A stretch of DNA of 64,000 nt, taken from NCBI GenBank assembly GCA_004335835.1, contig RWJK01001191.1, positions 37,398-101,397 of the forward strand, written 5' to 3'. Of this stretch, positions 28,249-40,023 are shown piece after piece. The stretch's first letter is position 1. Each line of letters begins with the position of its first letter. Under the pieces are notes generated by a model. It searched no databases and was not told the origin of the DNA. It saw nothing but the letters and a program-made list of their open reading frames with translations. The stretch is from Scenedesmus sp. ARA3. Taxonomy: Eukaryota > Chlorophyta > Chlorophyceae > Sphaeropleales > Scenedesmaceae. Position numbers and translations under genes: made by a program.

Positions 28249-30299
28249 ACCGTGCAAGCTGGAGCGCGTGCAGCCCAGCATGCAGGACAGGTCATCAAGC
28301 ACTGCATCCGACTCGCGCTGGTCCTGCAAGCACCAGCAGCAACAGCAGCAGCAGCAGCAAATGCGGCGCGTGAGCAGTGCAAACCGAAGAGCAAGCACAG
28401 GCGCACACAGCTCTGCAGCTGCAACGTGCGTACACCCCCATGTGCTGTCCTGCAGGCCCTCCACTGCCCTGCCCTGCAGGGCAGCTCGCACCCGCACCTT
28501 GAACAGCTTCGCGTCCAACCCCAGCGCCCCTCCCAACAACAGAGTGCCCATCCCACACCATCCCCTGGCGCTCTTCTGCGGGCCCTCCCCTGCAGGACAG
28601 CCCCCACCCGCACCTCAAACAGAAGCACGCCAAACCCTATTGCTCCCAACAACAACACTGCGCCCACCCCACCCATCGCCCTGCGGTCTCACAGCCCCCG
28701 CCCGCACCTCGAACAGCTTCACGTCCGTGTAGAACAGGTCTCGCTTGGTCACGTTGATCTGCTTGTTGCACAGCTCGTGCACCAGGCCCAGGATGCGCGT
28801 GGTGATGGCCGTCTTGCGGCACGCCTGGCTGCTGGCAAAGGGGCGCTTGGAGACTGTGTCTTTCAGCACGATGCGGTCTAGCTCTGGCACATACAGCTGG
28901 TTGCCTGCAAGCACGATGTAGCGTGGAAATCAAGCACAGCAACATAGTGTGATGAGCTTGTGTGAGGGCTGACCAAGTGGCACGTCAGATGTCAAATGCT
29001 TGCGCAGCATGGCACGTGGCTAGGGCTGTGATGACTAACAAGCTAACGCAGATGGACTTGAGCAGCATGCAGCTGCTGGCCTGCAAGCAAGTGGTGATAG
29101 TGCGTTGCTGCGCATCATGCCCTCCTCTAAACTGCGCCACACTGCTGGCAAGCAGACATCAAAACACAAAAGGATGCAGCAAACTTACTGCACACTTCAT
29201 AGTAGAAATACTTCTTACCCACTTCACATCACCCACTGCACAGTCAACACCCACCCTTGGCTCGGGAGGGGATGTCGAAGCTGTAGCCGTTTCCTGCAAG
29301 GATGCTCTGAGCCACCTCCAGCATGGTGGCCTCAATCTCATCCAGCACCGCATCCGCATCCTTGTCAACAACCTGCAGGAGGTTTGAGTGTACATAAATA
29401 GCATGAGTTGAGGGGTTGCACGTTGACAAATCAGCAGGAGGGGACGACGCGCAACTTGTTGTTGGAGCAGGCTGTGTGTATGAGCTTCGCAAGAGTGTGG
29501 TTGCTCTTGGTGGCGGCAACTGCATGCAGTGTAGCATGGCGTCTACATCTGCAGCCAAAGGTAACTGGCGCTCAATCTGCTGGTGTGTGCGTAGGTAGGG
29601 GCAGCTGCACGGGACACATATGACACATGTGGCACATGCCCTCCCCTGCATGCTTCCGCAGCTGCTTGCAGGAACCTGCAACTGAGTCATGCTGCTGGCA
29701 AACACTCGACTTGCAAGGCATAGCTGCAGTCTAAGCTATCGGGCCGCAAATGTCCTGTTGCTGGCAGCTGCTCTGGCCCCTCCTGTGTAGATGCACTGCC
29801 TGCTGCTGCTGCTGCTGCTGCTGCAGAGCGACTGCGTGCCAGGGCAGCTGTATGGGGCTGCAGCAGCTCACCTCTCTGACAGAGTGTGCGAGGTCAAGTT
29901 CTGCTAGGCTCCTGCAGGCACAACAGTGTCGTTGCACACACCAGCAGTCATTTCTGTAGGATAGCTGTGCAGTCTCACAACGACAGTAGAACAGCAGCAG
30001 TCCACGCTGCGACAAGGTGGCATATGACTGGTGAGCTGAGCAGCGCGCACCTCTCAGCAGTCGTGTTCTTCCTCCCCTGCTCTGCAAGCTTCTTTACTAG
30101 TTTGAGCACCTCCTGCAGCAGCATAACAAAACCTTACAACAAAGGCAACATTGGCTTGGGCATGCATGCAGCTGTTGCTGCTGTAGCTGTTGCTGCTGCT
30201 GCCGCAGCTGCTTGATCTGCTCACATCGATGTTCTTGATCTTTTTCTGCTGTTTGTTAATGTCCTCTCCAGCACGCTTGCTTGTGCCCGCCTTGCTCAT
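24999..30299 (-). CDS. TOP6A: DNA topoisomerase VI subunit A (SPO11-3 type)
   Basis: Catalytic A subunit of the plant/archaeal-type topoisomerase VI, needed in plants for endoreduplication; it works with TOP6B, not seen here. Eleven exons keep phase: 30299-30225, 30112-30051, 29911-29872, 29372-29255, 28904-28708, 28323-28251, 27742-27624, 27243-27101, 26331-26203, 25764-25641 and 25163-24999 (414 aa). Diagnostic stretches are [35 protein letters not shown], the Toprim metal motif [15 protein letters not shown], and the C terminus [19 protein letters not shown]. The DNA-cleaving Tyr region should lie in exon 5 ([12 protein letters not shown]). It belongs to the SPO11-3 branch rather than meiotic SPO11-1/2, judging from the long matching C terminus. 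The introns are rich in exon echoes and triplet tracts. Confidence 0.95.
26585..27170 (-). repeat. Four copies of the TOP6A exon 8 end plus donor
   Basis: The parent (27101-27170) codes [20 protein letters not shown] before the donor. Copies lie at about 26955-27030, 26825-26895 and 26590-26655. The 26825 copy changes only third positions over the shared codons. The 26955 copy has one Tyr to His. The 26590 copy carries an in-frame TAG and one Val to Ala. All keep a GT donor. Confidence 0.85.
28205..28250. repeat. (CTG)n tract abutting the TOP6A exon 6 donor
   Basis: About eleven CTG units on the plus strand end directly at the donor of exon 6, so the transcript reads GTGAG then CAG repeats. 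The acceptor end of the same intron (27743-27790) carries CUG-type repeats in the transcript. Confidence 0.85.
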
Positions 30300-31841
30300 C
30301 GCTTGAGCTGCACCAGGGCTGTTTGAATCTGCAGGGGATCGTGCACATGTAGGTGGGTATTGCAGCGGACGAAATCTAATTACAATGTTAATCGGGTGAG
30401 CTGTGAGAGCAGCGGACCGCAGCCTGCACTGCTGGTGGGCCGGGTTGGTAGGCCAGACGAGGGTTTGAATTTCAGGTGTGCGTGACGTGTGTAACAGCTA
30501 TACATAGCTATGGTTTACAGACTGCGATTGAAGAAGCAGGCAGTTGGACTCAGCTGTAAGCACGGAGCCCTCGAGTCACCTGGTGCAGGCACAGCTTGAC
30601 TTACAGGCAGTACCGTACTGCTAGGGGCCTGACCATTGAACCGTCATCCTTTGACCCCTCGGGCGTCGCAGGGAAGCACTGACGAGGAGCTATCGAGCGA
30701 GGATGTTCCACTGCTGTGCTGCAATCACTGCTCTCTGATGCGATCACTGAGTGTGACACGTGTTACCAATGACAGTAGACAGAAGCACCCTGGCAGGACA
30801 CCACTCGCCATGGCAGCACAGCCGGAAGTTAGAGGACAAAAACCTTTGTCAAGACTTGGCGTGAGACAAAACACCGTTGGTCAGCAGGCTGTGGTGCAAA
30901 ACAATGCTGCCACACACCTGCAGACGCCACTGTTGACCACCACCGTCACATGCACGCCATGCACACCCAGCCAGCATTTGAATCGTCTACTTGGACCACC
31001 CACTGGCAGCGTCATCATCAACACGGTGACATGCATGTCAGACAGGCCTATCTACAACCACCTTGGTTGAGCGGTGACCGCTGCTGTCATATGCGATGAC
31101 CAATGGCCATTGCCTGGCAGCAACCTGAGGCGCTGCTGAGCAGCCTGCTGCCCAGTAAGCCGGTGCAGCTGCAGCCACAGCAACATCCCCATAGAGTGGA
31201 ACTGGAGGATGCACTGATTTCTGAGTGCAGGCATCAACAACACAGTGGGGCGACTAAGCACAAGCTAACCAGCACAGCCCTGCTCTGCCCCTGCTGCCCT
31301 GTGCAACACTCGAGCATGTGCACCTCGAAACGTACGGCGGCCTGCAAGCATGCCATCATGGGCGGTGATGTAGCACCCTTAGCGACAGTGCTTGCACGGC
31401 AACATACAACAAGCAACACATTGCACTCGGGGTGGTGTGGATGCGGTGAAACTGCAAAAACAACCCTCGTCAAAACAACAGAGGCTGGTGGTAGAACGGC
31501 AGCCCCAGCTGCCTCACAGCCAGCTATGCTTGCATGCACAGCTGCTTGCGGCTGCGGGGGCATGAGATAAACCCAGCAGCCCACAGCACCAGCAGAACCA
31601 ATGCAACACTTTACTGCATGACAGCATCAAGTTTTGCAGTTGTGCAGTGCCTTGCAAGCAGATGCAGCAGCAGCCACAAACACGCTTCACAACAGCGTCC
31701 TGCCAGGGCAAAGCAGAAGCCAACCACGCGCCTAATCACTCTACCCAGCGGGGGCAGCAACGGCTGATGACAGCATGGCTGCAGCTGGCTGATCTGATGT
31801 CATATAACAACAGCTGCAGCGCTCTGCTGCAGTTCTCTCCC
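30300..31841. other. Intergenic between TOP6A and GOS1
   Basis: About 1.5 kb: TOP6A promoter side and GOS1 3' flank. Plus-strand open frames here (for example 30636-31070) start at non-ATG codons and have no recognisable domain. I see no supported gene. Confidence 0.4.
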
Positions 31842-32359
31842 TCATCTTGAGAAGAGGTAGATGATGGTGAACACTACGCAGCTTGCTATTACCCCCGACA
31901 GCACCAACGTGTCCTGCAGTAGCACAAGTAGCGGCAAGCAGCAGCAGAACAGCAGGGCAACCGTAAATGCGTTGCTGTGCGACAGAGTTCATAACGCCTA
32001 GCCGTGATTCCTGCCAGCTGCAGCTGACCAAGCAGCACAGATGCAGCATCGTCCGGTGCACAAACTACGCCAACGGTGCCGTGCTTTGCAGATGCCAGCA
32101 ACTACCTGCCTGCCTGCTGCCTGCCTACTGCATGCCTGCCTGCCTGCTGCTGCTGCCTGCATCCTTCTTCTTATCAACCCCACGCACCTTGCTCTTCTTC
32201 CGCCGTATGGCGTTGAGCAGGCCGCTGATGGCGGGGAAGCGCTCCCCCAGCAGCCCCAGCTTGTCCTGCACGCCGCCAAAGATGCGCCGCTGCTCCAGCA
32301 GGCTGCGAGACACCGACTGCGCCTGCGCCAGCATGTCGTCAACCTGCAAATGTAACGCA

Positions 32360-32404
<45 letters not shown>

Positions 32405-34163
32405 TCTTTATATCTGCTGCCGGCACCGCTGGAAAAGGCTGGACGCAAGCTGTGCATGTGCCAGCATGAGTCAAACCTCGGCGTGAAGAGGATGAAAGCC
32501 AGCAACAAAGGCGTGCGGCTGCGGTAGCCTTGGACCTGCCAGGTACCGCATAATCAGCCGTGCCAAGCTGCAGCGCACTCGCGTAGCTCGCGCTATGCGA
32601 CCTCCTTATAGCCAGCAGCAGAGGCTGTCTGCGTGGTCATCATTCCCAGCCTTATCATCACAAACAACGATGAACCGATGCAACACCAGTTGTAAACTAA
32701 CACGTGCAGCGCAGCCCACGTAGTTGGTGCTGCTGTTGAGTGTGGCCCGCTCCCGCAGCAGTGCACCGCTGCTGGATGACACTGCCACGCTCAGCAGCGG
32801 CAGCTCAGCGCCACCTGCCAGCAGCTCTGCCCTGTCCCGCGCTGCTCCCAGCTGGTAGTCCAGCCGTCGGAACTCCTGCAGTACATGAGGTAGAGAGAGC
32901 ACGCAGATCAGCACGGAAAGGACAGCAGGAGCCACTTGAGAAGCCAGCAGGAGGAGGGTGTGTGAGCTCCCAGCTGGTAGTCCAGCCGCCGCAACTCCTG
33001 CAGGGCAGAGGACAAAAGGCGATTCACAGCTCATCAACTTTGACCCGATTCACGGCCAGCTTCATGCTGCTGCGGCTGCACAGGCGTCCAACAGGCGCAA
33101 TCGCAGAGCAGCAAAGAACAGCCACTGGGTAACTTATCAAGTAACTGTCATGTGACAACATTACTGCAATGACCGGACCTTGCCCACCTGTGTGAGGTCC
33201 TGCAGGATGTCTCTGTGCCGTGCCAGGGTGTGGCTGCGTGAGTCTGCTGCCCCTGCTATGACGCTGCTCATGTCGTGGTTGACATCTGACAGCCGCTGCA
33301 GCAGCGACTCAATCTCTGCTGCTTTCTGCTTGGCAAGCTGCAGCAAGAACGGCAGTGCAACAAAAGGCAGTTAGCAGCTACCATCGTCCTGTTTGCAGGC
33401 AATACTTTGATGCGCGAGCACTGAGAAGTCTGAATGCTACCTGAGCTCAGCAAGGGCAGCTGGATGTGCTGCTGGCCTGTTGATGTGCAAACAGGGGTTG
33501 GCTGGTGCTGCTGCTGACGAGGCCAGCTGCTGCTGCGTCCGTGCAGCACATCAAGGCAAACTCTCGTCTGTGGCACAACAGTGCTGCAAGTTTTCAACAA
33601 ACGCCAGCTTGCGCAAGTGTTCCTTGCATGCAATGTCATGCTGACATGTCGAAGGTACTGCCAAGCACTGCAGCGCCCTGCACAGGGTCTGCCCTTCCCT
33701 GCTGGTGCTGCTGCTTCTGCTACAAGCGACGTGTTTGTTGTGTATGCTGATCACCATTCAAACATCATCATCTTGTTAGTGTCAAGTGCTGCTGCTAGGG
33801 TGACACGCGCCTGCCCCTGTTTACCTGTCTACACACCTGGTCTGCTGCTGCTGCTGAGCCAGGGCCCCTGCCGCCTGCCTCAAAGCCTGAGCACAGCTTC
33901 CCGTATGATGCTAGCTTTACATCAAGCTCTCCTTCTAGCTTGCGTGCCTGCAAGCAACAGCAGTTCCAATAATTCTGATGCTGTGCGGTTGGCTCAAGAG
34001 TCTTACAGGAGCTGCTGTGCGTCAGTCCAATACTCCCCAGCCATCACACAGGCCAGTATGTGATCAGCCATGAAGAGCAAACAGTTGAGCTGTGGATGTT
34101 GGTGCCTACCTCTTTGCGCAAGTCTTCCCAGATGCGCGTGTTGCCCAGTGCTGGGCTGGTCAT
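31842..34163 (-). CDS. GOS12: Golgi Qb-SNARE, GOS1/GOSR1 (GOS12) family
   Basis: Tail-anchored SNARE of intra-Golgi and ER-Golgi membrane fusion. Six exons keep phase: 34163-34110, 33947-33837, 33337-33188, 32875-32720, 32343-32188 and 31913-31842, for 232 aa, typical of the family. N terminus: MTSPALGNTRIWEDLRKE, then ARKLEGELDVKLASYGKL (Habc start). The SNARE helix holds SRSLLEQRRIFGGVQDKL with the central-layer Gln, followed by the family-typical SGLLNAIRRKKSK. A single C-terminal membrane anchor, TLVLSGVIASCVVFTIIYLF, ends SR then TGA. An echo of the exon 4 start lies upstream at about 32960-33000, and a CAG tract (CUG in the transcript) precedes the exon 5 acceptor. The start is divergent from Y3IP1 across 466 bases. 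Confidence 0.95.
32960..33002 (-). repeat. Echo of the GOS1 exon 4 start with its acceptor
   Basis: Copies the acceptor and the codons for EFRRLDYQLGA (as ELRRLDYQLGA, one Phe to Leu) about 120 bases upstream of the real exon start at 32875. Confidence 0.8.
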
Positions 34164-34629
34164 GCTGCTGTTTGCTACCAAACCCTGTGGCCTGGCTTCT
34201 GTGCTCAAGACCTGCTGCTGCTCCCGCCTGTGTCTGAATAGCTTAAGTTGGGCTAGCAAGAACAAGTTGAGATCGTGAGTGCGGAAACGACAGCAGAGAG
34301 GGTCAGGTACACTTTCAGTTGAAAACTGTCTTCGATCGTCCTGGTGGTAGTTCCAGCAGCTCTGGTTTTGCTATGCGTCAAACGTTAAAAGTCGTAGCTG
34401 CATAAGACAGGGCGTAAATCTCGGCAAGTTGGCACGAACGTACTTGCACAGTGTCACATGTAACACAGGTGCAGAAGGGGCAAGCAAGCAGCACACAGCA
34501 CCAGTCATCACCACGTTGGTCTTAAAGTGCAGGTTTTGACCCAGTGATTACCTCTGGCACGTCTGCTGCTGTTCTCACCCGAGCACACTGGTAGAGATCT
34601 CGGCAACCGAGCAGGCTCATTGAGGCATC
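34164..34629. promoter_or_regulatory. Divergent promoter region GOS1 / Y3IP1
   Basis: 466 bases between two start codons on opposite strands; both promoters must lie here. No clear TATA box was identified by eye. Confidence 0.5.
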
Positions 34630-35733
34630 ATGATTGCTCAAAGGCTCCCAGCAGCCCATCAGTGCCGCTTGTCCAGCAGGACAAGCGTCGCTCGCACACC
34701 ACAGCTCGCCAGACAGCAGCTGCGCAAGCACAGCCTGAAGAGGTTCGTTAACCGCTGATTGGCGCATAATACAAATGATTGTGTAACCCAGAACCTTATT
34801 TGAGATTGCTACGTATCCATGTGGCTGCAGGGTGGCAGCAGAGGAGAGTGGTGCAGTAACACAGGAGGCACTGGATGATCAGGTTGAAGCATTCATGAAG
34901 CGCCAAGCAGAGCTGGAGAGCGGAGGTAGGATTGTTGATGTGCTCAACTGCTAATGATTGATGCCAGCAGCCCTGCACAGCACTGCAGTTGGAATGGCGC
35001 TGCGGCTGTAAAGGCGAGCAACAGCTATCCTACTATGGTCAGACACCGGCACACAGATGATCACAAGCAGCAGCAATGCCGAGACATGCGCAGAGGGCTG
35101 CACTGTTTGCAGCAACCTGATTGCAACCATCCAGCGTAATCTCGCAAGCAGCGGCAACTCGACCGCACCGCCTGTACATCTGGTTGCGGATCTGTCTGAC
35201 GCATGGCCGGCACTGTTGCACCCTGTTTGTGTTGTGCTTGCAGCTGCCTTTGCCCGCACAAAGGACCCATCAGAGATCATTGGCGCAGATGTCGTGGATG
35301 AGGAGGTGTGTACCCTGCTGCTTGGCATGACAATCTGCTCAACGCTGCGCACACTGCACAGAGCACTGGATCGTAACTGAATCGGCAGTTGGTTAGGTCA
35401 GCTGGATGCTGGCAGCTGTGAGCGCAGCGCCTGCCAAAGGCACGAGTGCCACTACAGCACCTCAGCATAGCTAGTGTGGCTGAGCAGTAGCTGCTGTGTG
35501 AGATGAGAAACTATGGACGAGGCGTGCCAGTGCACATGTGATCACATCTGCATGCAAGCTGCATGCACCTGCACAGCCGACAGCACTGCACACTGTGCCT
35601 GATGTTCAACTACATGCCCACACGTGCTACTGCTCATGCATGCATGCTGCTGCTGCCTCTGCCATAAACATATTGCCAAGGGGCTGTGCCGCGAGGTGGT
35701 GCGTATCTTGCGCCCCATGTGCCTCTTCTCATG

Positions 35734-35768
<35 letters not shown>

Positions 35769-36631
35769 GTGCAGAACGCCAAGGCGCTGTGCCGCGAGGT
35801 TGTGCGCATCCTGCGCACACTCAAGTCCAAGCGCGACATGACTATCAACGAGGCACGCCTCATCGTGTCCATCGAGGACCCACGCACGCGGGAACAGAGG
35901 CAGCTGGGCATTGAGGTAAGTAGGCGCTGCTGCTGCTGCTGCTGCCGCCGTTGTTGGAGGACGTGTGCGGCGGTTGCTGCGTGGAAACGTTGTGTGATGG
36001 CAGTGGTTCCACGTTGAATGCCTACTCACTGCTGCTGCTGCTGCTGCTGCTGCTGCAGGACGAGCGTGGTGTGTCACGTGATGAGATGGCAGCAGCGCTG
36101 CTGGACGTCGCAGAGGGCCGCGTGCCCAAGGATCGTCTGGCTCTCAAGTGCCTGGTTGAGGAGATGCAGGGGTGGCCTTTCCTAGGGGAGGACGGCGCAG
36201 CAGCAGCAGCAGAGGCTAAGGCCAGCGTCAGCGGCGGCGGCAGCAGCAGCAGCAACAGGCAGCAAAGGCAGGTCGAGATGGAGGTGGTGATAGATGGAGG
36301 TGCGGCGCGTGGCTGGGAGAGGGAGGGGTGGCCATGCTTGCGTGCTTGGGGCGCGTACACTAACCAGCATCGTCCATTACAAACAGTTGTTTGCTGTTTG
36401 CTGAATCCACACGTGACACGCTGCCCAGGTTGCTGCAACTGCCAACTGACTGTTGCTGCAGCAGCGGCTGCTGTCCATGCATGGGTGGCTGCTCTCAAGG
36501 CATGTGATCAGCAAAGCAGCGCACCATCGCTGTGCTGCCTGCCTGCTTCCTGCCTGTGCTATGCTTCCTGGCTTTGTACACCAAACCCTACATCATGAGC
36601 ACTGCTTCTCCTGTTTTTGGACTAACCATCA

Positions 36632-36667
<36 letters not shown>

Positions 36668-36851
36668 AGCCACCGGCATCGCCAAGCCCTACATCATGAG
36701 CAGCGAGCTGCGCAAGGGCGAGCAGCCGCAGACGCTTGCCGACATGCTGCCTGACTGGGTGGGCTACGGCACGCTGTACGGCATCAGCATCATCCCGGTG
36801 CTGATTGTGGTGGCCACAGTGGTCATCCTCTTCTACAACAGCCTGAAATAA
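34630..36851 (+). CDS. Y3IP1: YCF3-interacting protein 1, PSI assembly factor (plastid)
   Basis: Nucleus-encoded thylakoid protein that works with Ycf3 in photosystem I assembly; conserved in the green lineage. Six exons keep phase: 34630-34742, 34831-34925, 35244-35305, 35775-35915, 36059-36299 and 36670-36851 (277 aa, close to the land-plant length). The N terminus (MIAQRLPAAHQCRLSSRTSV) is rich in Arg/Ser/Ala like a transit peptide and is followed by AAEESGAVTQEALDDQ. Family blocks are EIIGADVVDEE, CREVVRILRTLKSKRDMT, LIVSIEDPRTREQRQLGIE, RVPKDRLALKCLVEEM and the C-terminal membrane helix VGYGTLYGISIIPVLIVV ending ILFYNSLK then TAA. A Ser/Gly/Gln-rich linker precedes the last exon. Echoes of exon 4, the last exon start and the last exon end flank the exons. 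Confidence 0.93.
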
Positions 36852-36957
36852 ACCTCGAAGTAGCAGAGGAACAGAACTGGCACGGTTGATTGGAGAGCAG
36901 CTGGTTGTGGTGACACGGCTCGTATTTCTCTTCTGGAACAGCCTGAAGTAGCTGGCA
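35665..36957 (+). repeat. Y3IP1 exon echoes, including one in the 3' UTR
   Basis: 35675-35720 repeats the start of exon 4 (KGLCREVVRILR). 36590-36612 repeats PYIMS from the last exon start. 36925-36957 repeats the end of the last exon, including a stop (LFWNSLK then TAG), about 80 bases after the real stop. Confidence 0.75.
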
Positions 36958-38697
36958 TAGCTGCTGCGCGTGTTATGTGTTGTTGGTGTGAGTGCGGTTG
37001 GTGTGAGCGTTGAGTGCTTCCATCACTGGTCAAGTGTGTGGTGGCTTATTGCAGACCTCCAAACGCACCAATGTTGCTGCTATGCTGCCGCAGCGTGCGT
37101 AGGTGTTTGCTCAGCACTTGGCGGGTGCAGCAGCGGTTGTTTGACGCGTGGTTGCGTGTACTGCAGCTGCAGGGTCAATAGCTGTTAACCCTGGCAGCTG
37201 CATGTGTGTGGTGTGGGCGTGCGGTGTTGCATGGCTGCGCTGTGTGCTGTGTTGATGCGGCTGAATGCACGTCAATGGCATACATCAATATGCCATGGCC
37301 TGGCATTTTTTCCTTGCATGTACTTGTGCATGCACACATCGTTGCCTTGCTGCTGCCTTGCTGCAAGTGTCTGTCTCACACCACACAACAAGCATTGGAC
37401 TTTGCGACGTTGACATCACAGTCAGTTGCATTGTGAACCTGGTGCAGGATTTTGTGCTGCACAGCGTCGTCAGCGTGTGTCCATTGTGTATCAGAAACTA
37501 ATCATGCTCTGCGACGAGGCGCGTGCTCAGCCTTGGTGGTTGTGAAGGCGTGCAGTGGCTGGCACCAGCAGCAAGCCTGCAGGCATATGATATGTGTAAA
37601 CCTCACTTCCTTTGCACAGATTGCTGTCTGCAAGCGGTCCGACCGTGGCACTATCACTAAAGTAAAGCAGTACCAGATTTAAATAGCTCAATCTTATGAT
37701 GCGTGGCGGCACTTTATTGCTGTACTGCCACCCACTGGCAGGGAAACTTGTAAGCGATTGCATAGTCAGCCACGTGTTGATATGTCAACATAACGTTGTG
37801 AAGAATAGTCCTGTGGCAGCCAGTAAGAACAACTGCCACGACCCACAGACTGTCAAGCGGCAACTGTGACAAACTGACGAGTGTGCAGCCAGGACGGTCC
37901 TGGCAGCAGACTTGCTGCAGCCATCCACTGTTTCAGCTTGCAAGTCATCATCACATCACCTGAGTCATCATCACATCACGTGATAAAGCCACAGCAACAA
38001 CACCAGCTGCCCACCACAGCACACACTGAACCAAATGGGCGCGGTGCACAACTCAAACTCACACTGAGGCAGACGGCGTCTGCAAATAGTGCAAATAGTG
38101 CCCTCGGTGGTCTCACACAACACACTGCATATGCATGGCATGCTATAGCATGTGTAGCTACACCCACTGCCAACTACATCCGGTGAGTCAAACTTGCAAT
38201 AAGGCACCGGAGGTCCGTGGCAGAATCAAGTGCAGCACAAGCAGCAGATTCTTTGGGTGGCAAAAGCCTGACAGAGAGCACGTGCACACTTGAGGTTCAG
38301 CAGGACAGAAAAGTTCACCTCTCTGAATTGCAGGCTAAATCCCAAAGACACACAGCTGCGACGTAAAGAATGCACCCCACACGGCAAGCTGTCTCCTGCA
38401 AGATAGGGTTTGCATGCCACACGGAACAGGTTTGTCCACTTGATGGTGACGAGACGGGATGCCCGGTGATGCACAGCACAGCAACGTGCAGTACAGCAGC
38501 ACTTAGCTGGAGCTGCACTGGCCGACAGCAGCCGCCGCACAGCTATGCTAGCAGCACCCATTTCGTCACAGCGCAATATTAAAGGCAACGTATGCGTGCT
38601 GAAACTGCTGCGGTGTGCACTGCTGTACCAATGCAGCGCTGCTGCTGGGGTTATGAAGACGCAACCAACGTAACATGTTGAAGAAGCTGGCAGCTGC

Positions 38698-38774
38698 TAG
38701 CCCTGCTGCGCGCGACAGACAGCTCTGCAGTACTACAGCATTAGCCCTGCTGCGCGCGACAGACAGCTCTGCAG
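38698..38774. repeat. 44-bp tandem duplication
   Basis: A unit beginning tagccctgctgcgcgcgac occurs at 38698 and again at 38742, the shared part being identical by eye. It lies outside any called gene. Confidence 0.85.
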
Positions 38775-38811
38775 CTCTGCAGTATAGTATACTGCAACCA
38801 GACAACAGAGT

Positions 38812-38816
38812 TTACA
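38812..38816 (-). terminator. Candidate TGTAA poly(A) signal of the hexosaminidase gene
   Basis: TGTAA on the coding strand about 176 bases after the stop. Chance occurrence is possible. Confidence 0.3.
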
Positions 38817-38991
38817 CAACACCTTTCACCCGCTGCTACGCGCAGCTGGGTGTGTTATTGGCATATAAGCTGGCACCCCGCCACCACCATCCAACAAACC
38901 GCTCTGAGGCCTGATCTCTGCTCCCAAGACTGGCACTCGCACCACTGCAGACTCTCCCAACTGCTGACACCCCCGCAGCTGCCAGCGCTGC

Positions 38992-39986
38992 TCAGCTCAG
39001 GGGCCTGTACTTGTAGCCCATCTCCTGCAGCAGTGGCAGGTGCTGCTGCAGCCGGCTGCTGAAGCGGCCCCAGTCCTTCACTGCCACAGGCGTCCTGCAG
39101 GAAGACAAACAGCAGGCGCAACCACATAATGTTGGCGGGAGTGCACGGGTTGCCACAAAACCGGTGGTACGAGCGTTGGAAAAGCATTACTAACCATGCA
39201 ACAGAAACAGCTGAATATAGAAGCACAGAATCTGCCTTGCCCTTGGCACCTGATAGCTTCTGCAAGCGGGACCTGTGTTCTGCCACACTACGCTCTTGTA
39301 TGCTTTCCGAACATACGGCAGCAAAAAACAAAAGCAAAATCTGTTCTGCACTCATTGCAACACACTGCAGCTGCAACACAACACAGCAGTAGCAGCGAGT
39401 TGGTCCCATTGCTCACCAGACGGACTCTGCCAGGGCAGCCAGCCGCGGCAGCAGCATATACTCTGCTGTGTCTTCATCCTGCACATATTCGCACCACAGG
39501 TTGGCCTGGCTGCCCAAGATGTGTGCAGCCTCATCCTCACTCAGCATCTGAGCTGCTGCCCTGCTGCTGCTGCTGCTGCCAGCTGCGGCTGCTGCTGCTG
39601 CTGCTGGTGCGGCAGTGCTAGCAGCAGCAGCGGCGGCGGCTGGCAGCAGTGCTGTCAGGCTCGCACCAGGTGGATCCCCAGGGAAGTGCGGACCTGCAGC
39701 AGCAACAGCGCCGGCAGCGTCTGCTGCTGCTGCCGCATCCTGTTCCGACATCACCGCATCTTCATCAACTGCACTGGCTGCACCTCCAGCAGCAGCAGCA
39801 GCAGGGGATGGCCCCTGCCCCTGCTGCTCCTCGCCTGCTTCCTCTGCACCGCCATCTTGGTGGTGGGAGTGACTCATAGAGGCAGAAGAGGAATGTTCTG
39901 CGCTGCCCTCCCTGCTTTCTAGCTGCATTGCCTCGCTGCTGCCGCCGCCACACTCCCCTGCTACCTGTGGGTCTGCCTCACCGCCA

Positions 39987-40023
<37 letters not shown>

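Larger units (their letters stand above)
25497..28620 (-). repeat. Exon echoes in TOP6A introns
   Basis: Copies of exon ends lie next to their parents: of the exon 10 end at about 25497-25538; of the exon 9 end at 26083-26140 and 25990-26045; of the exon 9 start at 26430-26465; of the exon 8 start at 27320-27365; of the exon 7 start at 27845-27885 and 27980-28000; of the exon 5 end at 28490-28525 and 28605-28630. Confidence 0.75.
36852..38991. other. Intergenic, convergent Y3IP1 and hexosaminidase 3' flanks
   Basis: 2.1 kb between two converging genes. Apart from the 3' UTR echo at 36925 and two short tandem duplications (37945-37985 and 38698-38774), I see nothing. TGTAA occurs on the plus strand at 37595 and 37749, and TTACA at 38812, as candidate poly(A) signals. 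No supported ORF. Confidence 0.4.

Noticed and set aside
30420..30480. tRNA-like stretch with a T-loop-like GGGTTTGAAT
   Set aside because: No acceptor stem or matching D and anticodon arms could be drawn.
30636..31070. Plus-strand 144-codon open frame between TOP6A and GOS1
   Set aside because: Starts at a non-ATG codon and contains no recognisable domain.
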